Of a DNA stretch of 64,000 nucleotides, positions 51,385 to 61,800 are shown one piece after another. Source of the DNA: CALSMU01 sp965230225 (GTDB lineage Bacteria; Bacteroidota; Bacteroidia; Flavobacteriales_D; Parvicellaceae); assembly GCA_965230225.1 (NCBI GenBank), contig CBDDKM010000003.1, positions 496,001 to 560,000 of the forward strand. The letters are read 5' to 3'. Position 1 is the first letter of the stretch. Each line of letters starts with the position of its first letter. Under the pieces are notes generated by a model. It was not told where the DNA came from. It saw only the letters and a list, made by a program, of their open reading frames with translations, and did not search any database. The translations under genes and the position numbers were made by a program.

Positions 51385-51945
51385 ATGAAAATGATTGGCG
51401 ATAGAATATCGTATAAAGATCATGGTAACCGAACAACCATAATTGTATCTACTAAAATAGATAAGTGGAAGGAGACCATGCTTTTAACCTGGTTAATCGG
51501 TTGGACGGTTTGTACAGGTGCATTTTTGTACTATTGGATGTTTGGAGATTTTGGTAAAGATGAGACGGTAATGTTGGCTGTAATGAGTGCTTTCATGTTG
51601 TTTTTCGAAGTTAGAATTGGAAGAGCATTCCTGTGGAGAAAATGGGGGATGGAGTATATGCAAATCGATGAGGATCGAATGACCGTAAAAAGATCCATTT
51701 TGTCTTATGGTAAAATGAAAACTTATCGTCTACATCAAGTTAAGGACATTCAAGCCATAGAGCAAAGTCCGAAGGCCATTACCAAAGCAATGAACGATTC
51801 ATTTTGGGTAATCGGTCAGGGAGTAGTGAGTTTTATGTACAATGGCAAGGAAATCAGGTTTGGAGCTCAATTGGAAAATGATGAAGCAAAAAAACTAGCC
51901 AAAACAGTTAAAAAGCTCATATCTCAGTACAAAAGGAACGATTAA
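51385..51945 (+). CDS. Membrane protein with PH-like (bPH) domain
   Basis: 186 residues. Two membrane segments (about 33-52, LLTWLIGWTVCTGAFLYYW; 61-78, VMLAVMSAFMLFFEV) are followed by a soluble part of about 85-180 with the beta-rich look of a bacterial PH domain: YMQIDEDRMTVKRSILSYGK, YRLHQVKDIQAIEQSP and GKEIRFGAQLENDEAKKLAK. The layout is like YdbS/DUF304-type proteins, whose function is unclear. An alternative ATG two codons later is possible. It overlaps the convergent CoA-transferase gene by four bases at the stop codons. Confidence 0.65.
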   Translation: MKMIGDRISYKDHGNRTTIIVSTKIDKWKETMLLTWLIGWTVCTGAFLYYWMFGDFGKDETVMLAVMSAFMLFFEVRIGRAFLWRKWGMEYMQIDEDRMTVKRSILSYGKMKTYRLHQVKDIQAIEQSPKAITKAMNDSFWVIGQGVVSFMYNGKEIRFGAQLENDEAKKLAKTVKKLISQYKRND

Positions 51946-53006
51946 TCTTCTAACTTAAAAGCAACCGTTTTTACACGTTTCGTGGTGTAGTCTCCTACTT
52001 GTTCTTCTAAAATTAATTGTTGAGCGGCACTGGTTTCAAAAACTTCTTTCATGTTTCGAACAGCACCTACAGGAACATGTTGGGTAATACATTCTGAAAT
52101 GAGAGGATCTCTCTCCAGTAGTTTAACTTTAGGAGCAATACTTTCTTGTAAAGCTTTTCTGTTTTTAACCCGATCCGCATTAGTTTCAAATTCAGGAATA
52201 CTGCATAGTTCTGCTCCGTTAATGATGTTGCAAAATTTTTCAAATTGAGCATTGGAGCCAATGGCTAGCACAATAAGTTTATTGTCTTTCGTTTCAAAAA
52301 CTTCACCGTAAGGAGCGATGTTTGGATGTAACGATCCCATACGCTGTGGAATATGTTGATTCATTAACCAGTTAGTGGCTTGGTTAGCTAGCGAACTGAC
52401 AGCAGATTCTTCCAGGGAAGTAGAAACTTTAGACCCTTTTCCTGTCTGTAGCTTTTTGATTAAAGCGGCCAAAATACCTTCTTTTAACTGATGAGCAGCC
52501 AAAATATCCATTAGGGCTAAAGGCATTTTAGTAGGAGGAGAATCAGGTTGCCCGTTCATAAACATGTAACCACACTCTGCTTGCAATACTACATCAAATG
52601 CTACACGTTCTGGGATACTCGAAAAACCATTAAGTTGCGCGTAAATGATTTCTGGGTTGAGTTCTTTCACCCTTTCGTAGTTCAACTGGAATTTCTCAGC
52701 ATCGCCGTGCTTAAAATTGCAAATAACTACATCAGCCTCTTTGATTAAACCCTGCAAATGAGAAAAGTCATCGGGTTTTTTGTAGTCCATGAAAAGGTGT
52801 TCTTTTCCGTAGTTAACACTACTAAAATAGGCTGATACTCTATCTTTTGGCTCAGTTGGGAGTTTCCAGGTTCGGGTAACATCTCCACCAGTTTTTTGGT
52901 TTTCAATTTTTACCACTTTTGCACCTAGTTCCGAAAAGAACATTCCTACCGCCGGACCAGCTAATACACTGGCCAATTCCAATACCTTCAGATTATCAAA
53001 CAACAT
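51942..53006 (-). CDS. Class III (CaiB/BaiF-type) CoA-transferase
   Basis: 354 residues of the family III CoA-transferase fold. The N-terminal LFDNLKVLELASVLAGPAVGMF, LGAKVVKIENQKTGGDVTRTW and VCNFKHGDAEKF are typical, and the catalytic Asp is expected in the VAFDVVLQAECGYMFMNG region. Later motifs are LEESAVSSLANQATNWL, PNIAPYGEVFETKDNK and VPVGAVRNMKEVF. It moves CoA between acyl acids; the substrate pair is not determinable. It is convergent with the PH-like gene and divergent from the large transporter gene. Confidence 0.9.
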   Translation of the reverse strand: MLFDNLKVLELASVLAGPAVGMFFSELGAKVVKIENQKTGGDVTRTWKLPTEPKDRVSAYFSSVNYGKEHLFMDYKKPDDFSHLQGLIKEADVVICNFKHGDAEKFQLNYERVKELNPEIIYAQLNGFSSIPERVAFDVVLQAECGYMFMNGQPDSPPTKMPLALMDILAAHQLKEGILAALIKKLQTGKGSKVSTSLEESAVSSLANQATNWLMNQHIPQRMGSLHPNIAPYGEVFETKDNKLIVLAIGSNAQFEKFCNIINGAELCSIPEFETNADRVKNRKALQESIAPKVKLLERDPLISECITQHVPVGAVRNMKEVFETSAAQQLILEEQVGDYTTKRVKTVAFKLED

Positions 53007-53124
53007 AGCCTATTAGTTTCATGCAAATTACTAAAACCTTTTCGTCAATTTTACGTCTAATCAGGATTAATTTAGAGATGAAGCTGGAATTTATTACTAT
53101 TTTCAACTTTTGTAAAAGAACTTA

Positions 53125-56100
53125 ATGTCGCAAGGAAAGAAATTTGGAACATTTGAAGGTGTTTATACTCCTTCAGTATTAACCATTTTGGGGGTAATCA
53201 TGTACATGCGTATGGGCGCAGTTGTTGGTTATGCTTCCAATATCTTTATGGTGATAGCCATCATTGTCCTGGCGCATTTAGTTTCCGTTACAACTGGGTT
53301 AAGTGTATCCTCTGTTGCTACGGATAAAAAGATCAAGGCAGGAGGAATTTACTACATGCTTTCTCGAAGTTTGGGATTACCCATTGGGGGAGCGATTGGA
53401 ATAACCTTATTCATTGCAACAGCGTTAAGTATATCTCTCTATCTGGTTGGTTTTGGGGAAAGTTTATTGCCCATCATGCAAGATTGGCTCGGGATTGAAG
53501 AAATAACCACCAACCACTTGCGGATAGTAGCGTCCATTGCTTTGTTTTTTGTGGTCACCATTGCCTTCATTAGTACCAGTTTAGCCATGAAGGTGCAGTA
53601 CATCATTTTGGCATTAATTGGTTTGTCGTTAGTATCTATTTTCTTTGGTAATACGAGCAGGCTAACAGAAGGAACAGATGTGATTGAATCGGTAAGTTTT
53701 CCAGTGTTATTCGGGATTTTCTTTCCTGCAGTAACAGGGTTTACCGCGGGAGTTGCTATGTCTGGAGATCTAAAAGATCCAAAGAAATCGATTCCCTGGG
53801 GAACAATGTTATCTGTGGGAACAGGGTTAGTAGTGTATCTAGTGTTGGCTATATTTATATACTTCGCTATACCTTCCAATATCCTTCAAACAAATTTTAG
53901 TGCACTAATCGACTACGGTTGGATACCAATTTTGGTGTTGTTAGGGGTGTGGGGAGCAACACTTTCTTCGGCTTTAGGAGGTATTTTGGGAGCTCCAAGA
54001 ATATTGCAGGCCATGTCTGTAGATAGTATTACACCGAAGATTTTTGCCAGTGGAGTAGGGAAAGAGAATGAACCAAGAAATGCACTGGTTCTAACTTTTA
54101 TCATTGCCGAAATCGGAATCTTGATAGGGGAACTAAACGTTATTGCAGAGGTGTTGGCCATGTTCTATATGGCAGCATACATGTTCATTAATTTATCTTG
54201 TGCGTTAGAGCAATGGGCAAGCCCTGATTTTAGACCTAAGTTTAGAATTCACAGTATCATTCCTATTGTAGGAACCATTGCTACCTTCTTATTGATGATT
54301 CAATTGAATCTGGTAGCTGCACTTGCTTCCGTACTGATCATGGCAGTTATTTTTGTTTTCCTAACCAAAAGGCAATTGCAACTGGGGTCTGGAGATGTAT
54401 GGCAAAGTGTATGGTCTTCAGTAGTGAAATTAGGGTTGAAAAACCTTCATAAAAAGTCTACACACAAAAGAAATTGGGAACCTAATATTCTATTGTTCAG
54501 TGGTGGTACCGAAGCACGTCCGCATTTGTTGTCCTTCAGTAAAGCCGTAGCCGGAAGAAATGGAATGATTTCCAATTTTGATTTGGTGGAAAATCCATCG
54601 GCCAAAGTACTCTTCCCTAAGCATAAGCAGGCTGTAACCAAAGATGATTTGGTGGATGATAGCATCTTTCATCGAAAGCAAGAATGTCAGAATATCTTTA
54701 AAGGAATAGAAGCCATTGCAAGTACCTATGGTTTTAGTGGTGTAGAGCCTAACACCGTGTTAATGGGATGGGCCAGAAATACCAAAGATCCAATTTGGTT
54801 TGCTCAAATGAAGCAGAAACTTCATGCACTGGATTACAATGTAATGTTCCTTGATTACGATAAGGAAAAGGGATTTGGGAACAAAAGCAGGATTGATATT
54901 TGGTGGCAAGATCTGAGTGAAGAGAGTGATCTAACTCTTCAAATAGCCAAATTGATGTTGGCTTCAGAAGACTGGTCACAGGCCAAAGTAAGGGTGCTGT
55001 ACATCAATCAGGAGAACAACCAAAAACTGGTACTGGAAGAAGCCATCCGAAGAAGAATTGACAAACTTAGAATTGATGTTGATTTTGAAGTGATCAACAA
55101 TGAGTTGGAAAGAAAAGAGTTCTTCGAAATTATTAAAATCAACTCCTATGAGTCTGATTTGATCTTGCTTCAAATACCGGAATTACAAGAAGGAGGAGAA
55201 GCTACGTTTGTGAAAAATACCAACAACTTCCTGGATGTAATGGGGACTACCTTGTTGGTACGAGCTTCATCACATTTTTACGAAGAAGAAGGGTTTGATC
55301 CAATTTTAGAAAAACAATATCAGAACGCATTCGATTATGAGTTGGATGTAGATGATAATCTTGATCCGGTAGAGTTAGGGTTACCTGGATACGCTGCCTT
55401 AGATACAGAGCTTCATCAAATTGATAATAAACTCCATGCACTTAATCGTGCATTTGCAGAAGATATTTACGAAGCATACTCCAATGTTTATCTTTCATTT
55501 CATTCCATTTTAAAGGAAAAAGTAAATGAAGAAAAGGAGAGCGTTTACCAGATCGTAAAAACACTGGTAGAGGATTTGGAAGAGTCTAGATGGGAAGGAA
55601 TATCCGATGTTATTGCCGCTGGAATTAAGCAGCATGTAAAGAGTTTAGATGATGTGGTTAAGGCATTACCTCCAGTAATCGAAAGAGTATACACTTCGGA
55701 AGAATTAGCCATTGTACCTGGTGAACCTGCCAGAGAGGTTAAGTATAAAAAGAAATTAGCCAGAAGAAAGAAAGCCAAAATTAAACTGGGTAAAGTGGCT
55801 ACTCATCATTTCGAGGAGGGATACCTGATTAACCTGAAGAAGCAGTTGAACATCATCGGGCTTTCTGGATTTATCCTTAATAATAAGATTAAAAACTGGT
55901 CAAGACAATTGGAAAATGGAATTGATCTGGATCAGTTAGAACGAGACTTAATTGAGCAACTTAAAAGAGAAAAGACCATATTCTTGAGAGAATTGAATGG
56001 TTTGGGGAGAAGGTTTTGTAATTCCGTTACCAGAGATGTAAGTACTTACAACATCAATGAAGTAACCATTGAAAGAGAAGAAGAAAGAAGGCCAAAGAAA

Positions 56101-58095
56101 ATCAAGCAGTCTTATACTCAAATTGCTTCCTATCCAGAGAATTGGTTGATCAATCAAAAAATGCTTACGAACCAGTTGCTGATCAATATTAACTTGTTGG
56201 TGTTGGCTCATGAATTGGCTCCTGTTATGGAGAAAACAGCATTCAGACTTACCAATAATCTAATAGATAAATCCCGAGATCAATTTCAGGCTGTTCGATC
56301 GAAACTTTCTAAATTAACACTGGAAGATATCAATGAATTGGAAGGACAATTGGCAAGAATTTCCAATTCTGTAAATCTGGAGAATAACTTGAAAATAGTC
56401 ATTCAAAAGATCGATAAAAGCTTGAATGAACACTGCATCGAGTCGGAGGTGTTAAGTCCACAAAAGCTAAACGATTTTGAGACGAATCAATACGGTATTG
56501 AACCAACCATGATTAACGTAAGAAAGGTGGCTGGTCATTTGATAGAAAATGAAATTGTTTCCCGATTAAAAGATGTAAGTCAGCTGGCTTATAACGAAAC
56601 CAGATCGGAGATATTAAAGATTGAAAATGCCATTCGCTTGATTCGTTTTACTTTGCAGAATAAGGAAAGCAATGATGAGAATATCGAAGGGGTAAGACAG
56701 AAAACGGATGCTCAGTTGGAAGAAGGCTTATTGCATTTGGAAACAGTTAAATCCAGATTGAATTCGGAAGTAGCAAGTTTGATAAAATACATTCCGGATA
56801 TTTTAAACGAGGAAGTAGTTATTAACAGAGCCAATAACCTGGATGGTGTTATTAGGATTAATAAAGCCAAGAAAGGAGTCAATAAATATTTTGATGGTAC
56901 TAAACACCTGTACGAAAGAATTAACGAAGGTATCGACCGATTGTTGATTAAGGGAAGAGATATGTTGGCCATATCAGGGTATCATTACCGTACCAAAACC
57001 TTCTTGAATCCACATTCAAGATTGGCAGACTTTACGGATAAAATTTCTCTTGCTCCATCTGTAGATTCTAAGTTGCCGTTTTACTACAAGCAGTTATTTG
57101 TAGGGAAGCACCTTGCACCCAAGGAAGCTTTGCCAAATAGAAAATCGGAGTTGTCTCAGTTTAAATTGGCTCTGGAGCGATTTAATTCTGGAAGAAATGG
57201 AGCCATCTTGTTTACTGGGGAACCATTATCCGGTAGATCTTACCTACTTCAAAATGCTTTAAACATCAACGAGTTGAATCAGGCAATATACCTGATGCCT
57301 CCAGGAAGGTTAACCTCTGATGTAAACATGGTTCTAGATGGAACTTTCTCCATGGCTACAGGAATGGAGGGAAATACTTCTCAAATCCTTAGTCAGTTAC
57401 CTGAAGGAACTGTTTTGGTATTTGAAGATTTAGAAATGTGGTGGACCAGAACCAACGAAGGTTCGGAATATCTGAAAAGAATTATTAAGCTGATAAAAAA
57501 CCATGGAGATCGATTGTTATTCATTTTGGATTGCAATATCTACTTCTATCAGCACATTAGGCAATACATCAAAATAGATGACCAACTATTGGCTACCATT
57601 GCAGTAGCACCTCTTAAAACTACCGACATTAGAGAAGCGGTACTCAATAGACATAAGTCTGGAGGGATGACTTTCGAATGGAAAGATAAACCGGAGCAAG
57701 TATTGAGAACCAGAGAGCTAAACAGGTTGTTTAAGCGAATTACTTCTCAAACAGAGGGTAATGTGGGGATGGCTTTCTATATGTGGCTTGGGAGTATAAC
57801 AAACGTAGAAAAATCCATTTTTCAACTGGATCGAATCGAAGGGCTGGAACTTCCTCCGGTACTGTCGTCCGATTGGGAATTGATGCTGTTACAAGTGCTT
57901 TTACACAAATCATTGGATTTCGACCGACTGTGTAATATTTATCACTACGAAACCGCGGAATACGTAAATAATACCATTCAAAGTTTGGTGAGGTCAGGAT
58001 TGATTATTGAAAATGCTGGGGGACAATTTTCTATTTCTCCTTACGCATTGCCTTATATTGTAAAATATTTAAGAAGAAAACAGCTGGTAAATTGA
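53125..58095 (+). CDS. Cation-chloride cotransporter (SLC12-like) fused to coiled-coil, AAA-type ATPase and winged-helix-like domains
   Basis: 1656 residues. Residues about 15-413 are a 12-helix APC/SLC12 transporter: LTILGVIMYMRMGAVVGYAS, SVTTGLSVSSVATDKKIKAG, GGIYYMLSRSLGLPIGG, GFGESLLPIM and GVAMSGDLKDPKKSIPWGT parallel the eukaryotic NKCC family. Residues about 450-740 match its cytosolic domain (WEPNILLFSGGTEARPHL). Residues about 770-1330 are long charged helices. Residues 1355-1560 look like an AAA ATPase: Walker-A-like GEPLSGRS at 1365-1372 (Arg in place of Lys), Walker B VLVFEDLEMWW around 1430-1440 and a sensor-like LLFILDCN at 1464-1471. A winged-helix-like end (about 1590-1656) follows. 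The MscS-like gene overlaps its stop by four bases. Ion-flux control by the ATPase part is inference. Confidence 0.85.
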   Translation: MSQGKKFGTFEGVYTPSVLTILGVIMYMRMGAVVGYASNIFMVIAIIVLAHLVSVTTGLSVSSVATDKKIKAGGIYYMLSRSLGLPIGGAIGITLFIATALSISLYLVGFGESLLPIMQDWLGIEEITTNHLRIVASIALFFVVTIAFISTSLAMKVQYIILALIGLSLVSIFFGNTSRLTEGTDVIESVSFPVLFGIFFPAVTGFTAGVAMSGDLKDPKKSIPWGTMLSVGTGLVVYLVLAIFIYFAIPSNILQTNFSALIDYGWIPILVLLGVWGATLSSALGGILGAPRILQAMSVDSITPKIFASGVGKENEPRNALVLTFIIAEIGILIGELNVIAEVLAMFYMAAYMFINLSCALEQWASPDFRPKFRIHSIIPIVGTIATFLLMIQLNLVAALASVLIMAVIFVFLTKRQLQLGSGDVWQSVWSSVVKLGLKNLHKKSTHKRNWEPNILLFSGGTEARPHLLSFSKAVAGRNGMISNFDLVENPSAKVLFPKHKQAVTKDDLVDDSIFHRKQECQNIFKGIEAIASTYGFSGVEPNTVLMGWARNTKDPIWFAQMKQKLHALDYNVMFLDYDKEKGFGNKSRIDIWWQDLSEESDLTLQIAKLMLASEDWSQAKVRVLYINQENNQKLVLEEAIRRRIDKLRIDVDFEVINNELERKEFFEIIKINSYESDLILLQIPELQEGGEATFVKNTNNFLDVMGTTLLVRASSHFYEEEGFDPILEKQYQNAFDYELDVDDNLDPVELGLPGYAALDTELHQIDNKLHALNRAFAEDIYEAYSNVYLSFHSILKEKVNEEKESVYQIVKTLVEDLEESRWEGISDVIAAGIKQHVKSLDDVVKALPPVIERVYTSEELAIVPGEPAREVKYKKKLARRKKAKIKLGKVATHHFEEGYLINLKKQLNIIGLSGFILNNKIKNWSRQLENGIDLDQLERDLIEQLKREKTIFLRELNGLGRRFCNSVTRDVSTYNINEVTIEREEERRPKKIKQSYTQIASYPENWLINQKMLTNQLLININLLVLAHELAPVMEKTAFRLTNNLIDKSRDQFQAVRSKLSKLTLEDINELEGQLARISNSVNLENNLKIVIQKIDKSLNEHCIESEVLSPQKLNDFETNQYGIEPTMINVRKVAGHLIENEIVSRLKDVSQLAYNETRSEILKIENAIRLIRFTLQNKESNDENIEGVRQKTDAQLEEGLLHLETVKSRLNSEVASLIKYIPDILNEEVVINRANNLDGVIRINKAKKGVNKYFDGTKHLYERINEGIDRLLIKGRDMLAISGYHYRTKTFLNPHSRLADFTDKISLAPSVDSKLPFYYKQLFVGKHLAPKEALPNRKSELSQFKLALERFNSGRNGAILFTGEPLSGRSYLLQNALNINELNQAIYLMPPGRLTSDVNMVLDGTFSMATGMEGNTSQILSQLPEGTVLVFEDLEMWWTRTNEGSEYLKRIIKLIKNHGDRLLFILDCNIYFYQHIRQYIKIDDQLLATIAVAPLKTTDIREAVLNRHKSGGMTFEWKDKPEQVLRTRELNRLFKRITSQTEGNVGMAFYMWLGSITNVEKSIFQLDRIEGLELPPVLSSDWELMLLQVLLHKSLDFDRLCNIYHYETAEYVNNTIQSLVRSGLIIENAGGQFSISPYALPYIVKYLRRKQLVN

Positions 58096-58814
58096 TAGGT
58101 TTTAACGACATAGTAATTTTAATTTGGGCAGCACTTATTCTGTTTTTGGTATTCTGGTTTTTCCAGAAATACGTTATCCGTTGGATCAAGAATGACCGAA
58201 TCCACGATGCATTGGAGTTTTATATTCCGGTAATGAGAAATACAGTGTGGGTACTGTTCATTATTGATTTACTATATGAAGTTATCCTACTAAATTATCA
58301 ATCATCCTGGGTAAAAGGGATAATGGCTTGTGGCATGTTTGGAATCATCATTGCCTTTGTTTGGGGAATCATTAGAGACTTTATTCAGGGAATCATTTTT
58401 AAATTTCAAAAGGGAAACATCATTGGTCAACGAATTAAGTTGGATGATTTTTCGGGCGAAATTGTTCAAATGAAAAATACTAAGCTGGACATTCAGTTGG
58501 AGAACGGAGAGATTATTCAGTATCCGTATAGCAAGTTAACCAGTAAAGTGGTAACTAAACCGACCATTGCACGCCATCTAAAAAGCTGTAGTTTTTCTAT
58601 TTCCGTTCCTTATGGAACCCACCTGGAAAAAACCAAGGAGCAGATTACACGCTATATGCTTAACATTCCATGGGTGATTAGTGGAATGAAAATGAAAATC
58701 GAGGTAATTGACCAAAACCTCGAAGAAATCAACTTAAAAATCATTGTTTATACCATAGACGAAAAATACATTTCTAAGATTAAGCAGGAAGTAGATTCGT
58801 TGGTATTAACCTGA
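58092..58814 (+). CDS. MscS-like mechanosensitive channel protein
   Basis: 240 residues, starting at a TTG that overlaps the stop of the transporter fusion (TTGA), so translation is probably coupled; the next in-frame ATG would delete the first membrane helix. Three membrane segments at about 5-27 (IVILIWAALILFLVFWFF), 48-68 (NTVWVLFIIDLLYEVILL) and 78-98 (IMACGMFGIIIAFVWGIIRD) are followed by the MscS beta domain: FQKGNIIGQRIKLDDFSGEI, LENGEIIQYPYSKLTSKVV and an alpha/beta C-terminal part. It is a small member of the MscS family, close to the pore plus vestibule. Its bond to an ion cotransporter-ATPase fusion suggests a joint role in osmotic or ion balance. Confidence 0.85.
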   Translation: MIGFNDIVILIWAALILFLVFWFFQKYVIRWIKNDRIHDALEFYIPVMRNTVWVLFIIDLLYEVILLNYQSSWVKGIMACGMFGIIIAFVWGIIRDFIQGIIFKFQKGNIIGQRIKLDDFSGEIVQMKNTKLDIQLENGEIIQYPYSKLTSKVVTKPTIARHLKSCSFSISVPYGTHLEKTKEQITRYMLNIPWVISGMKMKIEVIDQNLEEINLKIIVYTIDEKYISKIKQEVDSLVLT

Positions 58815-58846
58815 TTTAACCTAAAACCAAAAACCACAGACCAATT

Positions 58847-61800
58847 ATGAAATTTACTATCCTGATCATATCCCTGATGATAGCCAGTTGGAGCATTGCT
58901 CAAAATGGTTGGGAACATATCGCTAACAATGATTTTAAACAAGCCAAGCAAGAATTTGAAAAAACCTTGAGTTCGGATTCAGCTAATTATGAGGCCCTTA
59001 CCGGAATGGTTTTCATTGCAGAAGTAATGCAAGATGAAATTGCCGGAGAAAGAGCTTTTAATACCCTAATTCGCAATCATTATTCCGATAAGATTCATTA
59101 TTGTCTGGATCATTATTCTGAGGCTGATTTAACGGATAATGAAGAAAGAGCTTTTCGATTTAAAATAGATGAAATTTCAGACAATGCTTACGACCTTAAA
59201 AGAGATCGTAAGTTTGAGGAGTATCGTCAAAAGTATCTGGAGATTTATAATACTTTTAAATGGAGCTATATTGGACCATTTCAAAACATTAATGGGTATG
59301 GTTTTGTTAAGGAATTTGAAATAGAAACTGTTGGGTATGACCCAAATGAGGAATATCAAAACCACTTAAAACAGGGATTAAGTTGGGTACATCCCAAATA
59401 CCATCATCCCAAACACAATATCAATTTTAAAAGGCATCTGGATTTAGGATATCAGGATGCGGTTTGTTTTGCGAATACCTTTTTTACTGTAGATAAAGAT
59501 CAGGAAGTATACCTAAGGGTAGGAAGGAGTTCTCCTATGAAAATCTGGCTGGACGACCAATTGGTGTTTGCTGCAGATAATGCCATCAATTTTAAGTTTG
59601 ATTCTGAGTACGTGAAGATTTCGCTTAAAAAGGGAACTCATCGATTATTGGTTAAATCTGTAATTGGAGAATACTACGTAGGAGATAGAACATCCAGTGG
59701 TTACAGTACTTCTTACGATTTAATGAAAGGATTTAAAGGAGGGATTGATGTAATGAAATCGTTGGAAATTTCTGATAACAACGAATTGACTAATCGCATC
59801 AGGTTAACCGACGAAAAAGGATATCCAATATCACTAAAATCAGATTTTGAAAACAGAGAATACCGATCTGCTGCTTATTCTACGGAGTTGGTGGTCGACA
59901 ATTTTATGGATGCCATTTTAGCCGATATACAGAAGAAACCTGCCGATCTATTCAACTATTTTTTATTGCAATCTGCATCCCTGGAGTATGGGAATCTTTC
60001 TGAAATGGAAGAGTATTTCTACCTTAAACTAAAAGAGAATTCTAACAGTGTATTTTACAAGTACCTCGCAGCCAAAACATTTATGATAAATGGTAAAAGG
60101 GAAAAAGGCTACGAGGCACTGGATGGAATTGATTTAGATAAAAACCCCATTTACGTCACCTTAAGCGATAAACTAAAAGAGATTGACCCGGTAAATAATT
60201 CGGAAGAGTTTCTTAAAAAGCTAAATCATCTTTTAACCGTTGCTCCTTCTAATCTTGATTTAATTGAGTTAAAGGCAGATTACCTGAAAGAAGAAGGGAA
60301 AACAGATTCGCTTACCGCCTTTATCGAAGGGGTAATGGAGTCTTACGAGGAGTATAACGAAAACTATCGATTGGAGAAGTATCTGGATGAGGATTACAAG
60401 CCTTATGATTACGATATGAACAATAGCTTCGATTATAGCAATAAGAAGCAGTATAAAGACGCCAAAAAGAGAATTAGTAAAGAGTTTTATAAGTGGGACT
60501 ATACCAGCTTAATTAAGAAGTATAAGAAAGATGAGAAGGAATCGAAGGTGTTGGATTTGTATGATGAATTAATTAGCGTAGAACCTTACGATCCTGATCA
60601 CAGAGAGGATAAAGCAAAATACCTGTTTAATTTAGAAAGGTATGATGAGGCCCTAAAAGAGTTGGAAGAAATGTTAACCATTAACCCTAGGGATGATGAT
60701 GCTTATGAATTGATGGGAGACATCTATTTTGATCAGGAAAATCAGGAAAAAGCACTGGAATACTATCTCATAGCAGATGAAATGGGGAAGAGCGGAAGTG
60801 GTGTGTTTGGTTTCTATGGAGGAAATGGGTTACAGAAGAAGATTGATAAAATTAAGGGTAAGGAAAAACTAAAAGAAAAGTTTGAGCAAACTAGTTTCAA
60901 TCAGTGGTTGAATGATCCTGCCTGGCTAACTAAGCTAGAAGAGGAGGAGTCATTAGTATTGGGATACTCAACAGATTTATACTACGATCGAAAGGGAAGG
61001 GTAAACATGTACTCTAAACTTATGATTGCCATTCTAACCGAGGCAGGTGCAGCTAGTTGGGTGCAGTATGATTTCTCGAGGTTGGGAAGTATTGATGTGG
61101 TAAAGGTGATTAAGCGTAACGGAATGGAACAAATTCCGGATGTTAGTGGAGGTTTCGTAGTTTTTAAGGCACTGGAACCAGGAGACCTAATTCAAATTGA
61201 AGCTAGTTCTGACTGGACCCCTAAAAGTGATTTAGGAAATGAGTTGGTTTATTTTAACTATGCTTCATTTCATGCCCCTATCATGAATTACAAATTAGAA
61301 GCAGCTTTTCCTCAGGGAAAACCGATTAACGTGTTAACCCATAAAGTAGTGGACAATAAAGTCAAAACTACTAAGGATGGTTATGATTACTACAAATGGG
61401 AGTATAAAAACTTGCCAAAATCTACCTCCGAAGAGGCGATTATTGATAATACAGATATCCATACTAATATTCAAATCAGTACCATTGATGGGTGGGATGA
61501 AATTGTAAAGTGGTACCAGGCAAAATCTTACAAGAAGCTGGATTCTAAATACGAAATTAGAGAGGTGTTGGACACCCTGATCGAAGAGGGGATGACCGAT
61601 ATGGAGAAAACCATTTCGGTGTACAATTACATTACCAAAGAGATCAATTATTCTTACACTTCTTTACTTAATTCTAATTACATCCCGAAGAATGCAGACC
61701 TTACTTGTTCTAGTAAAATTGGAGACTGTAAGGACGTGGCTACAGTAATGATTAATATGCTAAAAGAACTGGGGATAGATGCATATTATGTACTGGTAAA

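Noticed and set aside
53041..53060. Possible third TTTAC operator before the transporter operon
   Set aside because: Only one exact TTTAC (53052) and one imperfect unit are present, and the distance to the nearest -7-like box does not match the other two sites.
53439..53879. 146-codon open frame opposite the transporter gene
   Set aside because: Antisense to conserved SLC12 membrane helices; no independent support.
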